Position numbers and translations under genes: made by a program. The notes beneath the pieces were generated by a model that was not told the DNA's origin, searched no databases, and saw nothing but the letters and a program-made list of their open reading frames with translations. A DNA stretch of 64,000 bases from Zobellia nedashkovskayae (GTDB taxonomy: Bacteria; Bacteroidota; Bacteroidia; Flavobacteriales; Flavobacteriaceae), in contig NZ_JADDXR010000002.1 in NCBI RefSeq assembly GCF_015330125.1, positions 2,046,001 through 2,110,000 of the forward strand, in the 5' to 3' direction. Every line of letters begins with the position of its first letter. Position 1 is the stretch's first letter. Below, in pieces: positions 45,344 through 55,068 of the stretch.

Positions 45344-46765
45344 TTAAAACTGAAAATAAATAAACTGTCCTCCATCAAAAACACCGAGAAGAAGGATTAA
45401 GGCAATGACAAAAGAATAGGATAGATATCTTATCAGTCGCACTTTGCTGGTAAAGAACAAAGTTCCATTAGGATAGAATTCATCATAAGCATCTTTTAGC
45501 ATTAGCAAAATAATAGCGAACAAGCTATAAACAAACGAGCTTTTATCCCCAATAAAAAAATCCCCTTGAACTGTTGCAATACGTTTTATTACAGTAATAG
45601 CATCAGACAGGCTATTAGCTCTGAAAAAAATCCAAGAAAAAGAAATAAGAACGAAGGTGAGTAGTAAATTCCCAGCATAAAATAGATTAAAACCGCTCCT
45701 TTCTTTTTTTCGGTTAGGGGAAACACCTAATATTTTAAATATAACTTGATAAAGGCCGTTTAAACCACCCCAAATAACATAGGTCCAATTAGCGCCATGC
45801 CATAAACCACTAACTAAAAAAGTGATAAGTATATTACGATAATTTTTTGCTGTTCCCACGCGATTTCCCCCTAGTGGTATGTAGACATAATCTTTAAACC
45901 AAGTAGATAACGATATGTGCCATCTAGACCAAAATTCTGCACAGGATTGAGCAAAATAGGGGCGTCTAAAGTTGGTCATCAGGTCAAATCCCATTATTTT
46001 GGCACACCCAATGGCAATATTGCTATATCCTGCAAAATCACAATAAATTTGGAACGCAAAAAAGGTGGTTGCTACTAACAGTGTAATGGAACTATGATAT
46101 TCGGGAGCGCCATAAACGGAATTGACATAAATTGCTAAACGGTCTGCAACAACTATTTTCATAAAGTAGCCCCAAATCATAAGTTTTATACCTTGGGCTG
46201 CTTGATGATAATTGAATGTCTTTGTCTCTTTAAATTGAGGCAATAAGTTTACTGCCCTTTCAATAGGCCCCGCTACTAGTTGCGGGAAAAATGAAACAAA
46301 AAGCGCGTAAATTCCAAAGTGTTTTTCACTTTTAATTTCCCCACGATAGACGTCTATGGTGTAGCCGACCGCTTGAAAAGTATAAAATGAAATACCAACA
46401 GGTAATAAAAGATCAAAGTTGGGTAGGGTCATACGGATTCCCCAATCATTAAGCAGTCCAAAAATAGATTCATTAAAGAAATTGTAATATTTGAATAGAA
46501 ATAGAATGCCTAGATTAATAATTAGGCTTGCCGTTAAATATGTTTTTTTTCTATTTTGAATAGGTGTGCTATCAATTTTTAGAGCACACAAGTAAGTAAC
46601 TAAGGTAGAAGTGAAAATTAGAATGGCATAAATGGGTTGCCAATTCATATAGAAGTAATAACTCGCTACTAATAAAAACAGCCAACGATATTTTGGAGTG
46701 ATTATGTAGTACAGTATGGCTACTATTGGAAAGAATAATAAAAATTCAAAAGAATTGAATAGCAT
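45344..46765 (-). CDS. MBOAT-family membrane O-acyltransferase (second copy)
   Basis: 473 residues from the ATG at 46765. It shows the same AlgI-type landmarks as the copy at 36351: LPVGISFYTFQAVGYTIDVY, PQLVAGPIERAVNLLPQ, EFWSRWHISLSTWFKDYVYI and GLWHGANWTYVIWGG with the catalytic His. The two copies are clearly homologous but diverged over their whole length, so they are not a recent duplication. It forms a unit with the SGNH-like gene 4 nt downstream. Confidence 0.93.
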   Translation of the reverse strand: MLFNSFEFLLFFPIVAILYYIITPKYRWLFLLVASYYFYMNWQPIYAILIFTSTLVTYLCALKIDSTPIQNRKKTYLTASLIINLGILFLFKYYNFFNESIFGLLNDWGIRMTLPNFDLLLPVGISFYTFQAVGYTIDVYRGEIKSEKHFGIYALFVSFFPQLVAGPIERAVNLLPQFKETKTFNYHQAAQGIKLMIWGYFMKIVVADRLAIYVNSVYGAPEYHSSITLLVATTFFAFQIYCDFAGYSNIAIGCAKIMGFDLMTNFRRPYFAQSCAEFWSRWHISLSTWFKDYVYIPLGGNRVGTAKNYRNILITFLVSGLWHGANWTYVIWGGLNGLYQVIFKILGVSPNRKKERSGFNLFYAGNLLLTFVLISFSWIFFRANSLSDAITVIKRIATVQGDFFIGDKSSFVYSLFAIILLMLKDAYDEFYPNGTLFFTSKVRLIRYLSYSFVIALILLLGVFDGGQFIYFQF

Positions 46766-46795
46766 ATCTACTGGAATTTTTTTATTGTAATACAA

Positions 46796-48115
46796 CTAAT
46801 TGATGTAATTTTTTGTCCATACGTAAGTACTTTTACTACTATAGATGCATAAGCATATGTAAGTTGCTACAGCTAACAACATTCTATAGTCTATTAGTGA
46901 ATAAACGGTGTTAAATGCAATGCCCCAGGATAAAATAGCTGCAACGGGATAAATCATTTCTTTTGCCTGATATCCATTATAAATTTTTTTAAAACAACTT
47001 AACAGGGGTAAACAAATAAGTATTACGAAAATAAAAAAGCCAATATACCCATGTTCGACAAGTATTTTTAAATAACCATTTTCTGGTTGATTTAGATAGT
47101 ATAAATCACCACCTGCTTCGGTTATTAAATATAAATCTTGATGGTACATTTTGATGTACTTCTGAAAATTTGCGAGGCCGATACCTAATATTGGATATTG
47201 TGCAATAATATCACCGGTTTCATCCCAAATGGATTTTCTAAATAAAAAATCACTGGAAATGGTATCAGTCCTACTGAAGATACCCCCTCCATCGGGAGAA
47301 AGAAGTGTTAATGTAGTAAATAGCATTACGGCCAATAGTATAATTGTAGATTTAATTCTGGCACTCATAGAAAAGAATACTATTACCATACCTACCAGCC
47401 AGCCTCCAAGAGCTGAACGACTTCCAGCTAGAAGTATGGCTAAAACACTAAATGCAAAGGCTATATAGTATAATTGTTTCTTTCTAGTTGAACTATTAGG
47501 TTGAAAAATTAGAAAACTAAAACTACCTAAAGCCAAAAATTGTCCACTGGTTTGCGAATCAAGAAAGAGGCCAGGGTATCTTGTGATTCCTGTACTTTCA
47601 TTAAAAACATTTGAGCTTGAGCCGCTCATATAAGAAAATTGCACACCTACGACAACTTGAATAAATACGACTAAAACCATTGCTATTATGCTAAGTTGAA
47701 ATGCCTGTACGAACTTATAAAGATTATCTTTCTTTTTCTCTAAATAAAGCATTACAAAACGAGCATAAATAAAAATAGTAAAGGGTTGGTAGGTAAATTG
47801 AAGGTTGTTTAGTGGGAACTGAGAGTTGATTTTACCAAGTATAATAAAAAGCCAGAAAAGTATAACTAAAATTAAATAAATTCTACCTTTTCCGTTGGAA
47901 GTAAAACTTATAAATTCTTTAAAAAATAAAATTAGAGCGACAATAGAAACAACGTCGAAAAACCTTAACAGACCATACTCCATAGGTAGAATTTTGGTGT
48001 CAATTAGACAAAGTCCGTAGGCTACAAATAAAACATACGTTTCTATGGTCGGTTTAATGACTATAAAATATCCGAAGATTATAATACCAATAAATGCTAT
48101 GATGTATTGAAGCAT
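46796..48115 (-). CDS. O-antigen ligase / Wzy-like polymerase
   Basis: 439 residues, about 11-12 hydrophobic helices with a large periplasmic loop late in the sequence. The pattern AGSRSALGGWLVGM and the later GIGLANFQKYI ... ENGYLKILVEHGYIG (with the conserved His) fit the Wzy_C/O-antigen-ligase family. In an operon with Wzx, Wza and Wzc it most likely joins repeat units to a polymer in the periplasm. It lies directly behind the Wzc gene (16 nt). Confidence 0.85.
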   Translation of the reverse strand: MLQYIIAFIGIIIFGYFIVIKPTIETYVLFVAYGLCLIDTKILPMEYGLLRFFDVVSIVALILFFKEFISFTSNGKGRIYLILVILFWLFIILGKINSQFPLNNLQFTYQPFTIFIYARFVMLYLEKKKDNLYKFVQAFQLSIIAMVLVVFIQVVVGVQFSYMSGSSSNVFNESTGITRYPGLFLDSQTSGQFLALGSFSFLIFQPNSSTRKKQLYYIAFAFSVLAILLAGSRSALGGWLVGMVIVFFSMSARIKSTIILLAVMLFTTLTLLSPDGGGIFSRTDTISSDFLFRKSIWDETGDIIAQYPILGIGLANFQKYIKMYHQDLYLITEAGGDLYYLNQPENGYLKILVEHGYIGFFIFVILICLPLLSCFKKIYNGYQAKEMIYPVAAILSWGIAFNTVYSLIDYRMLLAVATYICLCIYSSKSTYVWTKNYIN

Positions 48116-48131
48116 AATAAGCGTCTTATTG

Positions 48132-50537
48132 CTATTTCTTTTTAAGGAATGGAATTGATTGGATGAAATTTTTAAAAGCTGCTTGAATCGATGTTAATTT
48201 GGATAGGTTTATAATCTTTTGATTGCCATTTATTGATTCCTCCAAAAAGTCATACCCGTATCCATACCCGTACCCGTAATTTTCTTTTATAATACCACGA
48301 GCTCTTACGCCATTAAATACAACGGAACAGTTCTTAAAACGTTTTTTATTCACATTTTCATCTAGATGATTTGCCACAAATTTTGGGGTGTGGTCATGCC
48401 GTACCGTCATTATTATTTTATCTGAAAAACCAGCTAATAGGGTAGCGTCAGATACCATCCCACTTGGTGGAGAATCTATAATAATGGCGTCAAATTCCTG
48501 TTTTAAATCTGTAAAGAATTGCACTAGTTTTTTGTTGGTCAAAAGTTCTGAGGAGTTAAGGCTTTTTTTGCCAGAAGGAAAAATATATAAATCTCCTTCT
48601 TCTTTGTGTTTTATGCTTTCAGGACTCAGTTCTGAGGTGAGCATATTACTAATACCCGGTTTGTTTTCTAAATTAAAAATACCGGAAACCCCTTCTTTAC
48701 GAAGATCCATATCTACTAGAGCTGTTTTTTTTCCTGTTAGTGCAATGCTCAATGCCAAATTGGCGCTTACATAACTCTTGCCTTCTCCGGGTATACTAGA
48801 GGTAACCATAATGGTTTGAACGGGGTCTTTGTAATCATAAACTCCTAAATACGATAAAACCTGGCGAAATTGGTCCGCTATAAAAACATCTTTGTGCCTG
48901 GTAATCAACAACTCATCTTGAGGTTTATCTACAAAGGCCAATTCCCCTAAAACGGGTAAGTTGGTTCTAGATTCCAATTCCGAACGGAATAATACCTTTG
49001 AATTGAATAGCTCTTTACCGCCTACCCATGCTACACCTGCTCCTAAGGTAAGGAACAGACCAATAGCGTAGGCGAATAATTTCTTAGGTTTTACAGGGTT
49101 TGGCGTGGCTTCGGCTTCCTGTATTACTCTAACATTACCAGCAGTGGGGGCATAGGAAAGGGCAGTTTCTTCTCTTTTTTGCACTAAATAGTCATAGAGG
49201 TCGGAGACACTTTTTTTCCTTCTGTTTATTTCTACATATTTACGTTCTTGTTCCGGCAGCGAGTCCAATGCATTATTATATTTGCCACTACTGTCCGTTA
49301 AATTACCCCTACTGGCTCTTAAGCTGGATTTTTGATTTCGAACGTTTTCAAGAATGCCAGGTCTAATTTTTTCAATTCTATTGCGTATAGCTACCAGAAT
49401 TGGGTTGTTCTCCGCGGTTGTTTTCCGTAGTTGTTCGTATTCAATTTCCGCATCGTACAAACGTTGTAATAATTGGGTGAGAATAGGGTCTGAAATACCC
49501 AGTGTGGAAGGGACAATACCTGTATTTTTATTTTTAGAGACTACATAACTCTCCACTTTGTCAAGAACCGAAAGCTGTAAGTTAATATCGGCTATTCTTC
49601 TGTCATAATCACCAACGTTCTGAAGGTATAGACTGCCTTGTTCACTTAAATCTATAACGCCTTCTGAAGAGCGGTATTTTTGTAGTTCCTTTTCTACGTC
49701 TTGCAATTGTTCCCCAACTTGTTCCATGCGGGTCTCTACAAATTCCAATGTATTACTGGCCAAAGAATTTTGGTCGGCTATAGCAGCCTTTTTATAGGAC
49801 TTAATTAGTTGATTTACAATGTCATTTCCTCGATCGGGGTTAGCATCCAAATACGAAATTTTCACCACGGTTGAAGACTTGTTGGCAGCACCTACATAAA
49901 GATTACCTAGAATCTGTTGCGCAGCTGCGCTGGGATTTTTGAAAAGGTAGTAAAAATCACTTTGATCACTTACCGGAGCTTCTTCATTTTTGACGAATTT
50001 GATATTGCTGCCACCGGCCGGGTTATCGATCCAAGTGTCTAAAGCATAATTTTCATCGTCTATGATAATCTCATTTTTTTCAGAATCGTAAGTAAAATCT
50101 ACTGGTTCGGCATCTTTGTACGTGTTCTCATTCTCTGGGTTTTGAAGGAGTATTTTAACAGGTGCTTCTGAATAAACCATGCGGTCACTAAAAAAATTAG
50201 ATTCATAGATTTGCGCATATAATCCTAGTTCAGAAACTATGTCAGAAATAATACTTTTTGACATGAGTACCTCAATTTCGTTTTCAACGATTTTTTTAGA
50301 TTCAAAAACATTGATAGATTCCATTAATTGAGATTCATCTACTCCTTTTTTTTCATCATTGACAATCATTGCCGCATCACTTTGGTAAAGAGGAGTTGTA
50401 AAACTTAAATATAATTTAGCTCCAATGAGCCCTAAAAAGAAGAGCGCAACAAATAATGGCCAAAAAGGAATAAATTTGGCAGCTAATAAAGTAAAGAGGT
50501 TCTCTCTAGTTTCAATGGGTGTATTTTCTCTAGACAT
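48132..50537 (-). CDS. wzc: Wzc-like polysaccharide co-polymerase with BY-kinase domain
   Basis: 801 residues. Two membrane helices (about 24-46 and 490-510) enclose a long periplasmic coiled-coil region with a Wzz domain. The cytosolic part is a bacterial tyrosine kinase: Walker A SSIPGEGKSYVSAN near 588, Walker A' ALVDMDLRKEG near 615 and Walker B IIIDSPPSG near 695. The tyrosine cluster is five Tyr alternating with Gly (NYGYGYGYGYD), followed by about 33 further residues with a basic end, so it is not at the extreme C-terminus as in Escherichia coli Wzc. It controls chain length and export. Confidence 0.94.
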   Translation of the reverse strand: MSRENTPIETRENLFTLLAAKFIPFWPLFVALFFLGLIGAKLYLSFTTPLYQSDAAMIVNDEKKGVDESQLMESINVFESKKIVENEIEVLMSKSIISDIVSELGLYAQIYESNFFSDRMVYSEAPVKILLQNPENENTYKDAEPVDFTYDSEKNEIIIDDENYALDTWIDNPAGGSNIKFVKNEEAPVSDQSDFYYLFKNPSAAAQQILGNLYVGAANKSSTVVKISYLDANPDRGNDIVNQLIKSYKKAAIADQNSLASNTLEFVETRMEQVGEQLQDVEKELQKYRSSEGVIDLSEQGSLYLQNVGDYDRRIADINLQLSVLDKVESYVVSKNKNTGIVPSTLGISDPILTQLLQRLYDAEIEYEQLRKTTAENNPILVAIRNRIEKIRPGILENVRNQKSSLRASRGNLTDSSGKYNNALDSLPEQERKYVEINRRKKSVSDLYDYLVQKREETALSYAPTAGNVRVIQEAEATPNPVKPKKLFAYAIGLFLTLGAGVAWVGGKELFNSKVLFRSELESRTNLPVLGELAFVDKPQDELLITRHKDVFIADQFRQVLSYLGVYDYKDPVQTIMVTSSIPGEGKSYVSANLALSIALTGKKTALVDMDLRKEGVSGIFNLENKPGISNMLTSELSPESIKHKEEGDLYIFPSGKKSLNSSELLTNKKLVQFFTDLKQEFDAIIIDSPPSGMVSDATLLAGFSDKIIMTVRHDHTPKFVANHLDENVNKKRFKNCSVVFNGVRARGIIKENYGYGYGYGYDFLEESINGNQKIINLSKLTSIQAAFKNFIQSIPFLKKK

Positions 50538-50582
50538 CCTTAAAATTTCTTTTTCGTAAACGTTGGATTTAACCTTTAAGTT

Positions 50583-51341
50583 TTAACTCTCAACAGGTAC
50601 TGTTTTTTTTAAAAGCAAAGCTACCTTTTCTTTTGCAAGATAGTATACGAATATGGCTCCATAATAGATGTAACGTTTCCACATTCTGCCAGGTTCCCTT
50701 AAAAGACGTCCTAACCATTCTAAACCTAGGTCAATCCAAATTTTACTTGGACGTTTAACCGTTCCGGCATAAAAGTCAAAAACAGCTCCAATAGAACATA
50801 TCATACCTACGGTCATATCATTTTTATGAGTATAGGCCCATTTTTCTTGTTTAGGAGCGGTCATACCTACAAAAAGTACATCCGGTACAAAGTTGTTAAC
50901 GGATTCAATCATCTTTTGATTGTCCGCTTCTGAAAATTCTGCCTTAAAGGGAGGGGAGTAGGAGCCTACTTTAACATTAGGGTAATCCTTGGCCATCCTT
51001 TTCGTAATAATCGCTAGGGTGCTTTCCGAAGCGCCTAAATAAAAACAAGAACCGCTCTCTTTATTTAATTTTTCAAGTAAAAATTGATGAATATCTGCTC
51101 CAGCAATTTTCTTTACTTTTTGGTGATATAGCCATTTTGAAGCTAATACGATTCCTATACCATCAGGAAGTAGAATATCACTATTTTTTAGTGCATTCTT
51201 AAATTCTGCATCTTCTTCAGCAATACAATATGAATATTGATTTATGGTGCTAATCAAGAAATTTTTTTCGAAAGTGATGCTTTCCAAAGAATCGCTAAAA
51301 ATAGGATAACCCATACATTCTATGTTTTTGTACCTACTCAT
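50583..51341 (-). CDS. WecG/TagA/CpsF-family glycosyltransferase
   Basis: 252 residues. The family landmarks are present: LLPDGIGIVLASKWL near residue 55, the donor-binding VLFVGMTAPKQEKWAY near 155, GAVFDFYAGTVKRPSKIW and the C-terminal GLEWLGRLLREPGRMWKRY. Members add the second sugar to undecaprenyl-linked precursors (ManNAcA in enterobacterial common antigen, ManNAc in teichoic acid). It lies between the Wza and Wzc genes. Confidence 0.93.
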   Translation of the reverse strand: MSRYKNIECMGYPIFSDSLESITFEKNFLISTINQYSYCIAEEDAEFKNALKNSDILLPDGIGIVLASKWLYHQKVKKIAGADIHQFLLEKLNKESGSCFYLGASESTLAIITKRMAKDYPNVKVGSYSPPFKAEFSEADNQKMIESVNNFVPDVLFVGMTAPKQEKWAYTHKNDMTVGMICSIGAVFDFYAGTVKRPSKIWIDLGLEWLGRLLREPGRMWKRYIYYGAIFVYYLAKEKVALLLKKTVPVES

Positions 51342-51364
51342 GGGGGAATTTTAATGTTGGTGTA

Positions 51365-52186
51365 TTATTTGAAATTCACTATTGTAATTATAGCTAGGGA
51401 TATAGCGCTCAATGCCACAGGAATCCATGCTTTAACTATGCTAGATTCTAGCGCTTTCGATTCTTTTGGCTCTACATATATAATATCATTTGATTTTAAA
51501 TGATAGTATGGAGAAGAGAATATTTCATTAGAAGTTAAATCTATACGTCTTAGGGTTTTCTTACCGTCTTCTTCCCTTATTAATGTTACGTTCTGCTTAT
51601 TGCCATAAATGGTAATGTCACCAGCAAGGCCAAGCGCTTCCAGTAATGATATCTTTTCGTTTGGAATGGTCATGACAGAAGGATTTCTTACTTCACCTAA
51701 AACAGATACCTTAAAATTTAAATAACGTATATCTACTATAGGTTCTATAAGTAGTTTTCCAGTTTCCAAAGCATTTGTAATTTCTTCACGCAATGCTTTT
51801 TTAGTCTTGCCAGCGGCCATGATTTTTCCAAGAATAGGGAACCGAATAAAGCCATCTTCATCTATAAGATAACCAGAGGCTCTTGCAATTTCACCTGTGG
51901 CCGTCGATGATTCCATTGTAGCATTTCTCGTTGGATTAAAAAGGGCGGCAGCATCTGGATTTACACTGCTAACCGTTATTCCTAAAAGGTCATTGCTTTT
52001 AAGGACCGGTTCTAAATTTTCCATTCGTGAAGAAATAAATGTAGAATCTGGTGTCTCATAAAAATATGCCGATTTTCTCATGTTTACACAAGAACTTATA
52101 CTGAAAACCAATACCATACCTGCTATATAGCGGGAGAGCATGCTTTTTTTTAACTTCGCACCGTATGTAGCGTTATTAAATTTCAT
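51365..52186 (-). CDS. wza: Wza-like outer-membrane polysaccharide export lipoprotein
   Basis: 273 residues. A lipobox is present (VFSISSC, Cys at about 33; an inner ATG at 52141 would give a shorter signal peptide). The polysaccharide-export domain covers about 55-150 (LKSNDLLGITVSSVNPDA, RASGYLIDEDGFIRFPILG), followed by one SLBB domain (FKVSVLGEVRNPSVMTIP). A C-terminal hydrophobic helix (about 250-270) would form the outer-membrane spanning part. It is shorter than enterobacterial Wza, as usual in Bacteroidota. It provides the exit channel and contacts Wzc. Confidence 0.93.
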   Translation of the reverse strand: MKFNNATYGAKLKKSMLSRYIAGMVLVFSISSCVNMRKSAYFYETPDSTFISSRMENLEPVLKSNDLLGITVSSVNPDAAALFNPTRNATMESSTATGEIARASGYLIDEDGFIRFPILGKIMAAGKTKKALREEITNALETGKLLIEPIVDIRYLNFKVSVLGEVRNPSVMTIPNEKISLLEALGLAGDITIYGNKQNVTLIREEDGKKTLRRIDLTSNEIFSSPYYHLKSNDIIYVEPKESKALESSIVKAWIPVALSAISLAIITIVNFK

Positions 52187-52261
52187 TTTTATTTGTTTAG
52201 TTAGTGTTATTTCTATGTATTTTGTTGTAATAGTTGTGTTTAAGGACGGCTAAGATACTCA

Positions 52262-53617
52262 TTAATAGGCCTTACCCTCTCCTTTTACTGCGTTTAGTAC
52301 AGTTTTTAATACTATTTCTATGTCTAAGCCCATAGACCATTTTTCTACATAAAATATATCTAGCTTAGTTCTATTCAAAATATCTGCTTTCTCTTCTATC
52401 TCGCCTCTGTAGCCACTTACTTGTGCCAAACCTGTAATTCCGGGCTTTACAAAGTGTCGTACCAAATATTTATCTACGGATATTTCATAATCCATGGTGT
52501 GTAGTTCCATATGCGGTCTTGGGCCTACTACGCTCATATTACCGATAAAAACATTAAAGAACTGGGGTAGTTCATCTATACTGGTCCTCCTAATAAACTT
52601 GCCTACTTTAGTTATGCGCATATCACCTTTTGTGGCCATTTTGGTGTTTGCATCCTCAGAAGGGCGCATAGACCTAAATTTGTAGCACCAGAACGTTTTG
52701 CGTTTTAGGCCGTGTCTTTTTTGTTTAAAATATAAGTCTCCAGGAGATTCTAGTTTTATTAAAACATACATTAAAGGTACTAACCATGAAAGTAGGGTAA
52801 CGATAACTAAGGAAGAAAATAAGATGTCAAAAGTGCGTTTTGCAATGCGTGCAAACTCGGTATCTAAAGGTACTTTTCTAAGGTTTAATACGGGTATGTT
52901 ATCGTAAAGTTCTATAGACATCCCTTTTGTATAAATTTCTTTGTTATCCGGAATAATTTTAATTCTGATTAGGTTGTTATCAGCAAAATCTATTAAGTTA
53001 TGGAGTTCCTGTTGGTTAAACTCGGCCGCAGAACAATAGATTTCATCAACTGTATTTTCTAGAATGTAGAGAAAACAGTCAACAATTGGTCCTAGATAGG
53101 TCTCACTTTTAGATTCTTTATCATCAAAATAGCCCAGATACCTATATCCCAACTCGGGTTCATCAAAAACCTTTCTGATTTTTTTTAAGTTTTGATCTCT
53201 ACCAATGACCACTACGTTTACGGAATTCCCGCCCCACAGACGATATTTTCTTCTAAACCAAAAGAACATCACCCTGAACCAAATGAGGGATAAACAGATA
53301 ACCCCGTAAATTACAAGTTGAAACTCAAGAGACTCGTATATTTTTCCAGTTATACCAAATAGCGCAAAATAGGCAAGCCCGTAGATGAGATAGAGTTGAA
53401 CAACTTTTTGAATATTGGTAAAGAATGTTTCTTTACGGGCTCTTTTATAATATTTAAGTCCGTAGGTAATAAGCAACCAGGAAATATTATAGTGTAGGAT
53501 ATGATAAAAATTGCTGTAGGTCTCGGGAGTAAGGTAAAGCAATAAGCCATTAATGATACACAAGTGCATCGTTAACGTTATTGGTAAAATTAAATCTGAA
53601 TTTTTTAAACCTCTCAT
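52262..53617 (-). CDS. Undecaprenyl-phosphate sugar phosphotransferase (WcaJ-like), operon first gene
   Basis: 451 residues. Four N-terminal membrane helices, a Rossmann-like CoA-binding-type domain around 145-240 (VVVIGRDQNLKKIRKVF), a fifth hydrophobic segment near 270 and the catalytic sugar transferase domain to the end. This domain has CYKFRSMRPSED, RRTSIDELPQFFNV with the Asp-Glu pair, MSVVGPRPHM and PGITGLAQVSGYRG. It starts synthesis by placing a hexose-1-phosphate, often glucose, on undecaprenyl phosphate. It is the promoter-proximal gene of the exopolysaccharide operon, with a leader of about 200 nt. Confidence 0.94.
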   Translation of the reverse strand: MRGLKNSDLILPITLTMHLCIINGLLLYLTPETYSNFYHILHYNISWLLITYGLKYYKRARKETFFTNIQKVVQLYLIYGLAYFALFGITGKIYESLEFQLVIYGVICLSLIWFRVMFFWFRRKYRLWGGNSVNVVVIGRDQNLKKIRKVFDEPELGYRYLGYFDDKESKSETYLGPIVDCFLYILENTVDEIYCSAAEFNQQELHNLIDFADNNLIRIKIIPDNKEIYTKGMSIELYDNIPVLNLRKVPLDTEFARIAKRTFDILFSSLVIVTLLSWLVPLMYVLIKLESPGDLYFKQKRHGLKRKTFWCYKFRSMRPSEDANTKMATKGDMRITKVGKFIRRTSIDELPQFFNVFIGNMSVVGPRPHMELHTMDYEISVDKYLVRHFVKPGITGLAQVSGYRGEIEEKADILNRTKLDIFYVEKWSMGLDIEIVLKTVLNAVKGEGKAY

Positions 53618-54374
53618 TTCCTAAGTCAAGTAATTCTAATAGCCTGGTTATATTTTTTTTACTTATTGAATTCAATTCAATTAAGAATATTCATAAGGAT
53701 GCTATAGTTTCATATACTACTTTTTTAAGTAGTGCCTTTAACATTATTCTCTTTGGCTATATTCTATAGTTACATAGAGTTTAGTAGGGGTGTTTGTAAG
53801 CTTTGGGGAAGCCTTAAATAGTGGATTCAAAGGTATTGTTTAGTGCGGCATGTGCAAAATTAATGCCACGATTAGTTAAGTGAAAAACAGGGTTTGGACG
53901 TGTTTTAGATTTGTATTTTAACGAGCATACCTGTTTTTTATTATACTTGGCGAAGGTTAAGTATTTTCGGTTTTTTTTTTGTGATGAAAATGGAGCCTCT
54001 CGGTCAGATACGTTTAAAATCGGTGAAGGTAAATTCATGATATAAAGTAGGCTTGTATTATGTAGGTATTACATTTACGTTAAATGTAATTCACTTGGAT
54101 TTTTAGTCATGTTTTTAAAAAACAAATTCTAGTCTTGTTTTGATAAGTTTTCTTTCTATAAAGGTGTATGATTGAAAGATTTGGATTGTTTGTCATGTTG
54201 GAAAGGCAAGTTAGTATGCAGAAAGAGATATTGTTAAGGTATTAATTTGGTTTCCCTGGGCAAAATGAAGGATTAAAAACCCGATGAAAGGTATTTGGTT
54301 ATGTAGTTAATCGAAAACTCCCATGAATCGCCGTGCTAGCTATAATACGGGCTACTGCTTGCCGTTTCAAAATA
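53618..54374. other. 757-nt divergent region between the exopolysaccharide operon and the surface-protein genes
   Basis: It holds the operon promoter at 53828-53858 and the untranslated leader with a perfect hairpin (ACTACTT TTTT AAGTAGT, 53716-53733). A 74-codon minus-strand frame at 53814-54038 overlaps the promoter and has no recognisable family, so it is not called as a gene. On the plus-strand side no full promoter match was found near the start at 54375. Confidence 0.5.
53828..53858 (-). promoter_or_regulatory. Promoter of the exopolysaccharide operon
   Basis: On the minus strand TTTG (53858-53855) is followed after exactly 19 nt by TACCTTTG (53835-53828), a complete match to the Bacteroidota TTTG ... 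TAnnTTTG consensus. Transcription would start near 53821, leaving a leader of about 200 nt before the first ATG at 53617. Confidence 0.7.
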
Positions 54375-54881
54375 ATGAAACAAATGCTTACCTCCCTTAT
54401 CTTACTTGCCTTTTGGGTTGTAGCTCAGGCACAAAATGAAACTAAACCTGAAAATTCAAATGCATCCATGGCATCCATAAACGTTTCAGGAGGTGAGGCA
54501 AGGAGTAGTGCAGGTTCTGTTGTGTATTCTGTTGGAACTGTCTTTTACACGAGTATCGTAGCGCAGCATACTACCGTTTCTCAAAGCATACAACAGGCTA
54601 AAGAGTCAAAAATAGACTTAATGGATAAGGTTCAATTGGTAAATGTGCTTGCCTATCCAAATCCAACTACGGATTATGTGTTGATTGATATTATCGATTA
54701 CAAAAAAGAAAATGCCCAATATCAATTGTTTGATTTTAAAGGGAGCCTCATAAAAAATGTACGAATTACCAACTCAACTACGAAAGTCCCAATGGATGAT
54801 TTGGAGTCTTCCACCTATTTTTTAAAAGTAAGCGTAATGAACAAGTTTGAAAAAATTATTACCCTTCTAAAACAACGATAG
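54375..54881 (+). CDS. Small exported protein with T9SS type A sorting domain
   Basis: 168 residues from the ATG at 54375, where the signal peptide starts (MKQMLTSLILLAFWVVAQAQ). Residues 30-75 form a short domain seen in many Bacteroidota secreted proteins (INVSGGEARSSAGSVVYSVG, ending SQSIQQA). Residues 93-168 are a type IX C-terminal signal (LAYPNPTTDYVLIDI, YQLFDFKGSLI, STYFLKVSV). It is little more than the two end domains joined. The next gene has the same two domains with a huge insert between them, so the two are paralogues. Confidence 0.82.
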   Translation: MKQMLTSLILLAFWVVAQAQNETKPENSNASMASINVSGGEARSSAGSVVYSVGTVFYTSIVAQHTTVSQSIQQAKESKIDLMDKVQLVNVLAYPNPTTDYVLIDIIDYKKENAQYQLFDFKGSLIKNVRITNSTTKVPMDDLESSTYFLKVSVMNKFEKIITLLKQR

Positions 54882-55068
54882 TATTTCTAATTTTCGTTAA
54901 GCCTTTTTTCTTACAAAAACGCATCGAACAGAAGAAATATAGGTATTTTGTCGATATTATAATATATTACGTCGATTATTCGTTATTCAGCAAATCTTAT
55001 TTTTTTGAATATATGACTGATCTAAATCATGTAAATTCACGTATACAAGTAGCTGTTTTTCCCCAAAC

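Noticed and set aside
53814..54038. 74-codon minus-strand open frame upstream of the exopolysaccharide operon
   Set aside because: It overlaps the well-formed operon promoter, has no recognisable family and is isolated.
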